A stretch of DNA of 64,000 nt. It comes from an uncultured Faecalibacterium sp. Lineage in GTDB: Bacteria > Bacillota > Clostridia > Oscillospirales > Ruminococcaceae. The stretch covers positions 1-64,000 of the forward strand of contig CAKSWU010000008.1 of assembly GCA_934513205.1 (NCBI GenBank), read 5' to 3'. The notes below the pieces were generated by a model that saw nothing but the letters and a program-made list of their open reading frames with translations, did no database searches and was not told where the DNA came from. The position numbers and the translations under genes were made by a program. Shown here piece after piece: positions 16,582 to 25,334 of the stretch; within the stretch, counting starts at the first letter, position 1, and the number at the start of each line of letters is the position of its first letter.

Positions 16582-16869
16582 ATGAAGATCATTCCTCTTG
16601 CAGACCGTGTTGTCATTAAGACTGTTGAAGTCGAGGAGACCACCAAGGGTGGCCTGATCCTGACCGGCAGCGCAAAAGAGAAGCCGCAGGTGGCACAGGT
16701 CATCGCAGTTGGCCCCGGCGGTGTCGTGGACGGCAAGGAAGTCAAGATGACCGTCAAGGTCGGCGACAAGGTCCTCACCAGCAAGTACTCCGGCACCGAA
16801 GTGAAGGTGGACGGCGAAGAGTGCACCATCGTGCGCCAGAGCGACATTCTGGCTGTTGTGGAAGACTGA
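16582..16869 (+). CDS. groES: Co-chaperonin GroES
   Basis: A 95-residue protein of full family length, beginning MKIIPLADRVVIKT, with the mobile loop (EETTKGGLILTGSAKEKPQ) and the GxxVLTSKYSGTEVKVDGEE roof/base region. It forms the heptameric lid on GroEL in the cytoplasm during ATP-driven folding. GGAGGG lies before the ATG. It sits downstream of a CIRCE element and 53 bases before groEL, so both are heat-shock regulated through HrcA. Confidence 0.98.
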   Translation: MKIIPLADRVVIKTVEVEETTKGGLILTGSAKEKPQVAQVIAVGPGGVVDGKEVKMTVKVGDKVLTSKYSGTEVKVDGEECTIVRQSDILAVVED

Positions 16870-16922
16870 AACTGAATTTTTCCTTTTTCAATTGAGTTTG
16901 TATTATAAAGGAGCGATGTATT

Positions 16923-18557
16923 ATGGCAAAGCAGATCAAGCAGGGCGAGGACGCCCGCAAGGCACTGTGTGCCGGTATTGATACCCTGGCTAACACCGTT
17001 AAGATCACCCTCGGCCCCAAGGGCCGCAATGTGGTGCTGGGCAAAAAGTTCGGCGCACCGGTCATCACCAACGATGGCGTGACCATTGCAAAGGAGATCG
17101 AGCTGAAGGACGAGTTCGAGAATATGGGCGCACAGCTGGTGCGTGAGGTCGCAACCAAGACCAACGATGCCGCAGGCGATGGCACCACCACCGCTACCGT
17201 GCTGGCACAGGCCATGGTCAACGAGGGCATGAAGAACGTTACCGCCGGTGCCAACCCCATGGATATCCGCCGCGGTATGAGCAAGGCCGTTACCACCGCT
17301 GTGGAGACCATCAAGGCACACAGCCAGAAGGTGAAGGACAGCAACGATATCGCCCGCGTTGGCACCATCTCTGCCGGTGACCCCGAGATCGGCCGTCTGA
17401 TCGCCGAGGCTATGGAGAAGGTCACCTCTGACGGCGTTATCACCATCGAGGAGAACAAGACCACCGCTGAGACCTACAACGAGATCGTGGAAGGTATGCA
17501 GTTCGACCGCGGCTACCTGACCCCCTATATGGTCACCGATACCGACAAGATGGTGGCCGATCTGGACAACGCTGCTGTCCTGATCACCGATAAGAAGATC
17601 AGCGTCATTCAGGATCTGGTTCCCCTGCTGGAGCAGGTGATGCAGAACGGCATGAAGCTGCTGATCGTGGCTGAGGATATTGAGGGCGAGGCGCTGTCCA
17701 CCCTGATCGTCAACCGTCTGCGCGGTACCCTGAATGTCGTGGCTGTTAAGGCTCCCGGCTTCGGCGACCGCCGCAAGGAGATGCTGCAGGATATCGCTAC
17801 CCTGACCGGCGGCACCGTGATCTCCTCTGATCTGGGCTACGAGCTGAAGGACGCTACCGTCCAGCTGCTGGGTCATGCCCGTCAGGTCAAGGTGACCAAG
17901 GAGAACACCACCATCGTGGGCGGCGCTGGCGACAAGGACGCTATTGCAGCCCGCATTGCCCAGATCCGCAGCCAGATCGAGGCCGCTACCAGCGACTTTG
18001 ACCGCGAGAAGCTGCAGGAGCGTCTGGCTAAGCTGGCCGGCGGCGTGGCTGTCATCAAGGTCGGTGCTGCTACCGAGGTCGAGATGAAGGACAAGAAGCT
18101 GCGCATTGAGGATGCTCTGAACGCCACCAAGGCAGCTGTGCAGGAAGGCGTTGTGGCCGGCGGCGGTACTGCTCCCATCAATGCCATCCCTGCTGTGCGC
18201 GCCCTGTGCGACACGCTGGAAGGTGATGAGCGCACCGGTGCCAAGATCGTGCTGAAGGCTCTGGAGGCTCCTCTGCGCCAGATCGCCAAGAACGCCGGTC
18301 TGGAGGGCAGCGTCATCATCGACAAGATCATCTCTGCCAACAAGCCCAACTACGGCTTCGATGCCCAGAACGAGGTCTTTGTCGAGGATATGATCGCCGC
18401 TGGCATCGTGGACCCGACCAAGGTCACCCGTTCCGCTCTGGAGAATGCAGCTTCCGTCGCTGAGATGGTGCTGACCACCGAGAGCCTTGTTGCTGACCTG
18501 CCGGAACCCCCGGCTCCCGCTGCACCTGCCGGCGGTGACATGGGCGGCATGTACTAA
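16923..18557 (+). CDS. groEL: Chaperonin GroEL
   Basis: A 544-residue protein covering the whole GroEL fold: equatorial ATP-binding motifs LGPKGRNVVL and DGTTTATVLA near the N-terminus, apical domain in the middle, and the C-terminal GGDMGGMY tail typical of GroEL. It forms the double-ring folding chamber with GroES. AAAGGAGCG precedes the ATG. Codon use is strongly biased toward C- and G-ending codons, as expected for an abundant protein. Cotranscribed with groES; the terminator lies about 100 bases downstream at 18660. Confidence 0.98.
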   Translation: MAKQIKQGEDARKALCAGIDTLANTVKITLGPKGRNVVLGKKFGAPVITNDGVTIAKEIELKDEFENMGAQLVREVATKTNDAAGDGTTTATVLAQAMVNEGMKNVTAGANPMDIRRGMSKAVTTAVETIKAHSQKVKDSNDIARVGTISAGDPEIGRLIAEAMEKVTSDGVITIEENKTTAETYNEIVEGMQFDRGYLTPYMVTDTDKMVADLDNAAVLITDKKISVIQDLVPLLEQVMQNGMKLLIVAEDIEGEALSTLIVNRLRGTLNVVAVKAPGFGDRRKEMLQDIATLTGGTVISSDLGYELKDATVQLLGHARQVKVTKENTTIVGGAGDKDAIAARIAQIRSQIEAATSDFDREKLQERLAKLAGGVAVIKVGAATEVEMKDKKLRIEDALNATKAAVQEGVVAGGGTAPINAIPAVRALCDTLEGDERTGAKIVLKALEAPLRQIAKNAGLEGSVIIDKIISANKPNYGFDAQNEVFVEDMIAAGIVDPTKVTRSALENAASVAEMVLTTESLVADLPEPPAPAAPAGGDMGGMY

Positions 18558-18659
18558 TAACTGCCCAAAAACCGCATGAATCCTTGATTTTTGGAGCGCG
18601 CAAAAGCGGATTTACGCCAAACTTGCGTCAAAGATTTAAGCACATGATAGGGTAATAGA

Positions 18660-18695
18660 AACGGCACCTGCTGGAATGAAGCAGGTGCCGTTTTT
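18660..18695 (+). terminator. Intrinsic terminator downstream of groEL
   Basis: AACGGCACCTGC (18660-18671) and GCAGGTGCCGTT (18681-18692) form a perfect 12-base stem, followed by TTTTT. Confidence 0.92.
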
Positions 18696-18827
18696 GCTTT
18701 TAAGGCTGGCAAACGCTCAGCCTGTGCTACGTTGCTGAGGGGCTGCAGAGATACAGCTCAAAGCGAAGATGTGTATAGCCAGCGCCAATGCTGTCCAACC
18801 TATTCAAAAAGAAGGGAGGATGTGCGA

Positions 18828-20423
18828 ATGTCCGGCAAACGGGTGCTTGCGGTCTATTCTGTTCTGTTGTTGGGGCTTGCAGTGGTGCTGTGCCGGTTGT
18901 TTCTTCTGGCCCAAAACCAGACCTATGCCGACCGTGCCGAGGCACAGAGCACGGTGCTTCTTGCGTTGCCGCCTCGCCGGGGCAATTTTTATGATTGCAA
19001 CGGACTGCTGCTCACGGGGATGACAATGCGGTATCAGACCCTGTGCTTTCCGGGGCAAAACAACTACGCCCGTCTGTATGCACAAACCAACTCTGCAGGA
19101 CAGGCGCTGTTATACCAGAACAGGAACCGTGCTGCGCCGTTTCTGCTGCAGACCGACCGGGACCTTTCTCCATGGGGGATGACCAGCATCTCAGCGCCAC
19201 AGCGCTATGCAGCAGTCCCTCTGTGTCGGCACCTCATTGGCTATCTGGACAGTGAAGGAGCTGGCGCGGCAGGGCTGGAAAAGGCATTGGATGCGATTTT
19301 GACCGGTAACGGCAGCGGAGATGTTCTGGTGTGCGGCGTTACGGCACAGGGAAATCTTCGATACGGGGAAGCTGCGCAGCTTGTCCGGAACGACAGCGGT
19401 GCCGTAGGCGTTCAGCTGACCATTTCCCGCCCGATCCAGCGCGCCGCAGAAGCAGTTGCCGCCGAGACGATGTCCTGCGGATGCATCCTTGTTCTGGATA
19501 CGCGGACGGCAGTGGTCCGTGCCAGTGTCAGTGTGCCGGGCTTTGACCCTGCGGACCTTGCCGCAAGTCTGGATGCAGCGGACAGCCCTTTTGTGGACAG
19601 GACGCTGGAAAGCTACGCGCTGGGGTCGGTGTTCAAGCCGGTTCTGGCTGTGGCAGCACTGGAAAATGGCCTTCTGCCGGAATATGACTGCACCGGTGCT
19701 ACGGTGGTGGATGGACAGATTTTCCACTGCGCCGGCGGCATCCCTCACGGAAAGGTCGGCCTGTCTGAGGCACTGGCAAAAAGCTGCAACGGCTATTTCA
19801 TTCGTCTTGGGCAGGAACTGGGTGCACAGATCCTGCTGCAGACGGCAGAGCAGTTCGGTTTCGGGCAGCCGACCTGCCTGACCGGCAGGCTGTATGCCGA
19901 TGCCGGAAAGCTCCCGGATGGGGAAGAACTGGCACACAGCGGGCAGCTGGCAAATTTCAGCTTTGGTCAGGGCAGTCTGCTGGCAACGCCGCTGCAGGTC
20001 GCTGCCATGATGAACACCATCGCTTCCGGCGGCATCTGGCGCACGCCCGCGGTCGTGGAAGGTACCGTAGAGGAAACGGAGGGAACATTGCGGGAAACGC
20101 TTTCCCATCCCCAGACCCGGCGGATCCTCTCCAGAGAAAACGCTGCTCTTTTGTGCAGGATGCTGCAAGGGGTAGTGGAAACAGGCACCGGTCAGGACGC
20201 CGCAGGTCTGGACGGGGGCGCTGGGGGAAAGACCGGCACAGCGCAGACCGGACAGTTCACGCCGGAGGGCGCAGAACGGAAAAACCTGTGGTTTGCCGGG
20301 TTTTACCCCGCAGAAACGCCGCGGTACACGATCGTTGTGCTACAGGATAGGCAGACGGACCCGATGTGCTCCAGCGCAGATATTTTTGCGCGGCTGTGCA
20401 CCGCACTGCATCTTGCAGAGTGA
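18828..20423 (+). CDS. Class B penicillin-binding protein (transpeptidase)
   Basis: From ATG 18828 (GAAGGGAGGA upstream) 531 residues: an N-terminal membrane anchor (about 5-25), a short dimerisation-type region, and a transpeptidase domain with the three active-site motifs Ser267-Val-Phe-Lys, Ser319-Cys-Asn and Lys468-Thr-Gly. It crosslinks peptidoglycan outside the membrane and should bind beta-lactams. It is shorter than typical elongation PBP2 or SpoVD proteins and has no PASTA domain. It stands alone rather than in an mreBCD, ftsL or mraY cluster, so a division, elongation or sporulation role cannot be assigned. Confidence 0.9.
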   Translation: MSGKRVLAVYSVLLLGLAVVLCRLFLLAQNQTYADRAEAQSTVLLALPPRRGNFYDCNGLLLTGMTMRYQTLCFPGQNNYARLYAQTNSAGQALLYQNRNRAAPFLLQTDRDLSPWGMTSISAPQRYAAVPLCRHLIGYLDSEGAGAAGLEKALDAILTGNGSGDVLVCGVTAQGNLRYGEAAQLVRNDSGAVGVQLTISRPIQRAAEAVAAETMSCGCILVLDTRTAVVRASVSVPGFDPADLAASLDAADSPFVDRTLESYALGSVFKPVLAVAALENGLLPEYDCTGATVVDGQIFHCAGGIPHGKVGLSEALAKSCNGYFIRLGQELGAQILLQTAEQFGFGQPTCLTGRLYADAGKLPDGEELAHSGQLANFSFGQGSLLATPLQVAAMMNTIASGGIWRTPAVVEGTVEETEGTLRETLSHPQTRRILSRENAALLCRMLQGVVETGTGQDAAGLDGGAGGKTGTAQTGQFTPEGAERKNLWFAGFYPAETPRYTIVVLQDRQTDPMCSSADIFARLCTALHLAE

Positions 20424-20440
20424 AAACGCAGATTTTCTGC

Positions 20441-20469
20441 TTGCTTTTTCGCGGTTGTTATGCTACTAT
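20441..20469 (+). promoter_or_regulatory. Probable promoter of secG
   Basis: TTGCTT at 20441-20446, 17 bases, TACTAT at 20464-20469. Confidence 0.55.
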
Positions 20470-20521
20470 ATATTTGTATTTTTGCGTGGTTTTTAATTAC
20501 AATAAAGGAGCGTTTCAATCC

Positions 20522-20773
20522 ATGTCTGTTATCGAAATTGTTGGCGGTGTGATCCTGCTGATCGCTTCGCTGGTCATCATTTTCCTCACTCTCATGCAGC
20601 ACACCCACGGTCAGGGACTGTCCGGCGCCATCAATGGCAGTACCGGCGGTGCAAACAATGCCCGGCTCACCCCCGCTGATCAGATGCTGGCAAAGGTGAC
20701 CCGCATCGCAGGCATCGTCTTTTTCGTGGTCGCCATTCTGGCCTGCGTGTTTGTTGGTCGTCTGGCAGGTTGA
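20522..20773 (+). CDS. secG: Preprotein translocase subunit SecG
   Basis: An 83-residue membrane protein with two transmembrane helices (about 4-24 and 60-80) separated by the conserved loop LMQHTHGQGLSGAINGS, the SecG signature. It associates with SecYE and assists protein export. The ATG is preceded by AATAAAGGAG. In many Firmicutes secG is next to rnr, as here, although a terminator separates the two genes; smpB, often part of this cluster, does not follow rnr. Confidence 0.95.
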   Translation: MSVIEIVGGVILLIASLVIIFLTLMQHTHGQGLSGAINGSTGGANNARLTPADQMLAKVTRIAGIVFFVVAILACVFVGRLAG

Positions 20774-20783
20774 CAAGACCCGT

Positions 20784-20814
20784 ACAGCCCCGTATCAAGG
20801 ACGGGGCTGTTTTT
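20784..20814 (+). terminator. Intrinsic terminator of secG
   Basis: ACAGCCCCGT (20784-20793) and ACGGGGCTGT (20801-20810), perfect 10-base stem with a T-run. Confidence 0.9.
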
Positions 20815-20950
20815 CTGTGCGATGATAGGAATACAGGGCGGCTGTTAAATGCGGGCTGCCGCAGGCAGGGCGGGGCAGATGTGTGCCCGCAACAGGCAGG
20901 ACTGCAGCCCATCGGAGGCTGCGGTCATGGAAGAGCAAGGAGTAAAAATT

Positions 20951-23074
20951 ATGTCAATGCGCGATAAAATTGAGCACGCGATCCAAAATCAGCCGTGTAC
21001 CGTCAGAGATCTGAAGTCCAAATTCGGCGGCGACCGCAGCGCGGACCGCAAGGTGATGGAAGCTGTGGACCAGCTGGTGCACGATGCCGTTGTCTGCCAG
21101 CGTCAGGGCGTGTTTTTCACGGTCCGTTCCGGCCGTGCCGACAAGGCTCTGCTGTGCAAGGTGGTCAAGCTGGGCAAAAACTTTGCCTTTGTCATGCTGG
21201 AGGACGGCACCAGTGACATCTTCATCCCGGGCCGTTTTACCCGCGGCGCGATGCCCGGAGATCAGGTTCTGGTGGAAAAATTCGATCATCCCCGTGTGGA
21301 AGGCAGTGATGAAGGCGAGATTCTGGCCATTCTGGAGGAAAAGAACAGTCTGGTCGGCACCGCCCGCCGGATCGAGGGTAGCCTGAAATTCGTTCCGGAT
21401 GACTGCCCGGCAATTTCCATGCGGATGATGCGGGACTGTGAAGGCGGCGCAAAGGACGGTGACAAGGTCGCCGTGGAGATCCTGCAGCGCGGCAACCGTC
21501 AGGAAGATCACCGAGTCGGTGTTGCCATGCGGTTCGGCAGCTCGGACGAGGCAAAGCGCTGCGCAAAGGCACTGCTGTACGCTCAGGACATCCGCAGCCG
21601 TTTCCCGGATAAGGTCCGGGAGGAAGCCAAGAAACTGGAAGGCGCAGTTGTCACTGATAAGGATACCGAAGGACGCATGGACCTTCGCGCACTGCCCATC
21701 TTCACCATTGACAGCGCTGAGACGAAGGATATCGACGATGCCATCAGCCTGACCAAGACTTCGGACGGCGGTTTTGAGCTGGGCGTTCACATTGCAGACG
21801 TCTCCAACTACGTCAAGCCCGGCAGCGAGCTGGACGCCGAGGCATTCAACCGCGCCACCAGTGTTTACTATGCGGATCAGGTGGTCCCCATGCTGCCCAA
21901 GCAGCTGTCCAACGGCATCTGCAGTCTGAACGAGGGCGTCCTGCGTCTGGCGTTCTCCTGCCTGATGCGTCTGGACAAAGATGGAAATCTGATGGATTAC
22001 CGCTTCGTCAAGTCTGTGATCCGCAGCCGGGTCAAGGGCGTCTATTCCGAGATCAACGCGCTGCTGGCAGGCAGTGCCGATGACGAGCTGAAGGGCAAGT
22101 ACCATGAGGTGCTCGACCAGCTGCCCGCCATGAAGGAGCTGTACGGTCATCGTGCCCGCCTGCGCAAGGAGCGCGGCTGCATGGACATCGAGAGCGGGGA
22201 AGTGAAGCTGATCCTGGATGAGGACGGCCATTGCATTGACGTCAAAAAGCGAACCTCCGGCGAGAGCGAGGCTATGATCGAGGAGTTCATGCTGCTGGCT
22301 AACCAGTGCGCCGCCCACTTTGCCCGGGTCAAGCAGATCCCCTTTGTGTACCGTGTGCATGAGGAACCCAATGCCGAAAAGCTGGAGCGACTGCACAATC
22401 TGCTGCAGGCCTGCGGTATCAACGACCATTTTGCCAAGGATGTGCCTACGCCCAAAGAGCTGAGCGCCATTCTGGAAGGGGTCCGCGGCGGTGCGTATGA
22501 GCAGATCATCAACACCGGCATGCTGCGCTGCATGTCTAAGGCTGTCTATGAGGAAAAGCCCAAAGGCCACTATGGTCTGGTGCTGAAGGATTATGCCCAT
22601 TTCACCAGCCCCATCCGCCGCTATCCGGACCTTGCGATCCATCGCATTATGACCGCGCTGCTCAAGGGGACCGACAAGGAGACCATGGTGCTGCGATACA
22701 GCGACTTTGCCGAAAAGGCCAGCAAGCAGTCCAGCGAGCGCGAGATCATCGCCATGCAGATCGAGCGCAAGGCCGAGGACTGCTACAAGGCCGAGTATGC
22801 ACGCCGCCATCTGGGCGAGTGCTATGAGGGCCGCATTTCCGGCGTGACCCAGCGTGGTCTGTTCATCGAACTGGAGAACGGCGTGGAGGGCTTCGTGCCC
22901 GCCTCCAGTCTGACCGCTACCGGAACCATGCTCACCGAGGGCATCCGTCTGTCGGACCCTGTCTCCGGCAAGAACTGGAGTCTGGGCGACACCATGATGA
23001 TCACCATCGTGCGGGCAGATGTCAATCTGGGCAAGATCGACTTCGAGGTCGCTCCGGAGAGCGCAAAGCAGTAA
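20951..23074 (+). CDS. rnr: Ribonuclease R
   Basis: From ATG 20951 (CAAGGAG at 20936-20942) 707 residues. It has an N-terminal winged-helix region, cold-shock/OB domains (about 70-200), the RNB catalytic domain with ETKDIDDAISL (about 259-269, metal aspartates) and a C-terminal S1 domain (about 625-700). This 3'-5' exoribonuclease degrades structured RNA and takes part in trans-translation and rRNA quality control. The protein is somewhat shorter than E. coli RNase R because it lacks the long basic C-terminal tail. The preceding secG matches the common gram-positive order. Confidence 0.95.
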   Translation: MSMRDKIEHAIQNQPCTVRDLKSKFGGDRSADRKVMEAVDQLVHDAVVCQRQGVFFTVRSGRADKALLCKVVKLGKNFAFVMLEDGTSDIFIPGRFTRGAMPGDQVLVEKFDHPRVEGSDEGEILAILEEKNSLVGTARRIEGSLKFVPDDCPAISMRMMRDCEGGAKDGDKVAVEILQRGNRQEDHRVGVAMRFGSSDEAKRCAKALLYAQDIRSRFPDKVREEAKKLEGAVVTDKDTEGRMDLRALPIFTIDSAETKDIDDAISLTKTSDGGFELGVHIADVSNYVKPGSELDAEAFNRATSVYYADQVVPMLPKQLSNGICSLNEGVLRLAFSCLMRLDKDGNLMDYRFVKSVIRSRVKGVYSEINALLAGSADDELKGKYHEVLDQLPAMKELYGHRARLRKERGCMDIESGEVKLILDEDGHCIDVKKRTSGESEAMIEEFMLLANQCAAHFARVKQIPFVYRVHEEPNAEKLERLHNLLQACGINDHFAKDVPTPKELSAILEGVRGGAYEQIINTGMLRCMSKAVYEEKPKGHYGLVLKDYAHFTSPIRRYPDLAIHRIMTALLKGTDKETMVLRYSDFAEKASKQSSEREIIAMQIERKAEDCYKAEYARRHLGECYEGRISGVTQRGLFIELENGVEGFVPASSLTATGTMLTEGIRLSDPVSGKNWSLGDTMMITIVRADVNLGKIDFEVAPESAKQ

Positions 23075-23092
23075 GGACCAAAGCAATCAATC

Positions 23093-23135
23093 AGAGAGCC
23101 GCTGCGCAGGATACTGTGCGGCGGCTCTCTTTTTG
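23093..23135 (+). terminator. Intrinsic terminator of rnr
   Basis: AGAGAGCCGC (23093-23102) pairs with GCGGCTCTCT (23121-23130), with further pairing in the loop, followed by TTTTT. Confidence 0.9.
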
Positions 23136-23207
23136 TCACAATTTGTACGCATTTCCAGCAAATAGGGGAGGATGTAAAAAATCTATACACAGGGCAGGGT
23201 TTGTTTG

Positions 23208-23236
23208 TTGTCTCTGTTCTTTTTGCGGGGTATACT
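23208..23236 (+). promoter_or_regulatory. Promoter of the oleate hydratase gene
   Basis: TTGTCT at 23208-23213, 17 bases, TATACT at 23231-23236; the transcript start is about 60 bases before the ATG. Confidence 0.65.
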
Positions 23237-23300
23237 GTTGCCATAGAGAGCAGCACACGAGATGCTGTGGCAAATGTTACCGAAGCAAGGAGGCTTTTTT

Positions 23301-25073
23301 ATGTACTATTCCAGTGGCAACTACGAGGCATTTGCACATCCCAAAAAGCCGGAGGGCGTGGATCATAAATCTGCATATATCGTTGGCTCCGGTCTGGCAG
23401 CGCTGACAGCGGCCTGCTATCTGGTCCGTGACGGGCAGATGAAGGGCGAGCATGTGCATGTGTTCGAGAAGAACCCCATCCCCGGTGGTGCCTGCGACGG
23501 CTACAAGTACGATATCGGCTATGTGATGCGCGGTGGCCGCGAGATGGATAACCACTTTGAGGTCATGTGGGATCTGCTGCGGTCCATCCCGTCTCTGGAA
23601 ACCGATGGCGCCAGTGTGCTGGATGAGTACTACTGGCTGAACAAGGAGGACCCCAACTATTCCCTGTGCCGCGCCACCGTGGATCGTGGTCAGGATGCCC
23701 ACACCGATGGAAAATTCGGCCTGTCGGACAAGGGTGCCATGGAAATTATGAAGCTGTTCTTCACCCCGGACGAGCAGCTGCAGGACAAAAAGATCACCGA
23801 CTTCTTTGACGATGAGGTGCTCAACTCCAACTTCTGGCTGTACTGGCGCACCATGTTTGCCTTCGAGAACTGGCACAGCGCGCTGGAAATGAAGCTGTAC
23901 CTGAAGCGCTATATCCACCACATCGGCGGTCTGCCCGATTTTACCGCCCTGCGCTTTACCCGTTACAATCAGTACGAGTCCATCATCCTGCCCATGGTCA
24001 CCTATCTGAAGGATCACGGCGTGCAGTTCCACTATGAGACAAAGGTCGTGGACGTTCGGTTCGACATTCAGGACAAGCGCAAGCAGGCGAGCTCCGTGGT
24101 GGTAGAGCACGCAGGGGAGACCAGTACCATCGACCTGACCGAGAATGACCTGCTGTTCATCACCAACGGCGGTTGTGTGGAGAGCTGCACTGTGGGCAGC
24201 CAGAACAAGGCGGCCGGGTTCGATCCCACCATCAAGCCGGGCAATGGCTGGGATCTGTGGAAGAAGATCGCTGCGCAGGACCCCGCCTTCGGCAACCCCG
24301 AAAAGTTCTGCAGCGACCCCGAACACAGCAACTGGGAGAGCGCAACCATTACCACGCTGGATGACAAGATCCCGCAGTATATCCAGAAGATCTGCAAGCG
24401 TGATCCCTTCAGTGGTCACACCGTCACCGGCGGCATCGTCACCGTCAAGGATTCCAGCTGGCTGCTCAGCTGGACCCTGAATCGTCAGCAGCAGTTCCGC
24501 GACCAGCCCAAGAACCAGCTTTGCGTCTGGGTCTATGGTCTGTTCAGCGACAAGCCCGGCGATTATGTCAAGAAGCCCATGCGCGACTGCACCGGCAAGG
24601 AGCTGTGCATGGAATGGCTGTACCACATTGGTGTGCCGGAGGACCAGATCGAGGAACTGGCAGAGCACAGTGCCAATACCGTGCCTGTGATGATGCCGTA
24701 TATCGACGCCTTCTTCATGCCCCGTGCCATGGGCGACCGCCCCGATATCGTGCCCGAAGGCGCTGTGAACTTTGCCTTCCTTGGTCAGTTTGCGGAGACC
24801 GGCCGCGACACCATCTTCACCACCGAATACTCCATGCGAACCGGTATGGAGGCTGTGTACACCCTTCTGAACATCGACCGCGGCGTGCCTGAGGTCTGGG
24901 GCAGCACCTATGATGTGCGCGCCCTGATCGACGCCACCGTGAAGCTCCGTGATGGCAAAAAAATCACCGATATGGACCTGCCCCTGATCCCGCGGCTTGC
25001 GATGAAGGAGGCCCTGAAGAAGATCGAGGGTACCGACCTGGAAAAGTTCCTTAAGAAATACAACGCCATCTGA
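23301..25073 (+). CDS. Oleate hydratase (myosin-cross-reactive antigen family)
   Basis: From ATG 23301 (CAAGGAGG upstream) 590 residues, the usual family length. The N-terminal dinucleotide-binding motif is YIVGSGLAALTAACYL (about 27-42), followed by FEKNPIPGGACDG and RGGREMDNHFE, all characteristic of the FAD-dependent fatty acid hydratases. The enzyme adds water to the cis-9 double bond of oleic and related acids, giving 10-hydroxy fatty acids, and protects gut bacteria from host unsaturated fatty acids. It is monocistronic, with its own promoter and a downstream hairpin. I am confident of the family; linoleate rather than oleate may be the main substrate. Confidence 0.95.
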   Translation: MYYSSGNYEAFAHPKKPEGVDHKSAYIVGSGLAALTAACYLVRDGQMKGEHVHVFEKNPIPGGACDGYKYDIGYVMRGGREMDNHFEVMWDLLRSIPSLETDGASVLDEYYWLNKEDPNYSLCRATVDRGQDAHTDGKFGLSDKGAMEIMKLFFTPDEQLQDKKITDFFDDEVLNSNFWLYWRTMFAFENWHSALEMKLYLKRYIHHIGGLPDFTALRFTRYNQYESIILPMVTYLKDHGVQFHYETKVVDVRFDIQDKRKQASSVVVEHAGETSTIDLTENDLLFITNGGCVESCTVGSQNKAAGFDPTIKPGNGWDLWKKIAAQDPAFGNPEKFCSDPEHSNWESATITTLDDKIPQYIQKICKRDPFSGHTVTGGIVTVKDSSWLLSWTLNRQQQFRDQPKNQLCVWVYGLFSDKPGDYVKKPMRDCTGKELCMEWLYHIGVPEDQIEELAEHSANTVPVMMPYIDAFFMPRAMGDRPDIVPEGAVNFAFLGQFAETGRDTIFTTEYSMRTGMEAVYTLLNIDRGVPEVWGSTYDVRALIDATVKLRDGKKITDMDLPLIPRLAMKEALKKIEGTDLEKFLKKYNAI

Positions 25074-25114
25074 GAACTCCCTCTTCAACTCTGAAAAGAG
25101 TCCCCCATAAAACG

Positions 25115-25148
25115 ATGCCCCTGTATGCTGAGACAGCTGCAGGGGCAT
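25115..25148 (+). terminator. Hairpin after the oleate hydratase gene
   Basis: ATGCCCCTG (25115-25123) and CAGGGGCAT (25140-25148), perfect 9-base stem, followed by the moderately T-rich TGCTTGTTT. Confidence 0.65.
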
Positions 25149-25232
25149 TGCTTGTTTCTGGCAAAAACATAGAAGTTGCACAAAAAATATAAGAAAGTGA
25201 CTGATATTATAAACAAATCGCGTGAATTCGTC

Positions 25233-25261
25233 TTGCCCTGAAGCGGCTTCTGTGATATGCT
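25233..25261 (+). promoter_or_regulatory. Probable promoter of the 5'-nucleotidase gene
   Basis: TTGCCC at 25233-25238, 17 bases, TATGCT at 25256-25261, about 65 bases upstream of the ATG. Confidence 0.5.
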
Positions 25262-25334
25262 TAGAACAACAGATGCCGGGCCGGACTGTGCGCTCGGCAA
25301 AAACAGACGATAGACAAGAGGAGGTCGTTTTTCT

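Noticed and set aside
20954..23086. Long open frame (710 codons) on the minus strand
   Set aside because: Antisense to rnr; no motif and no binding site.
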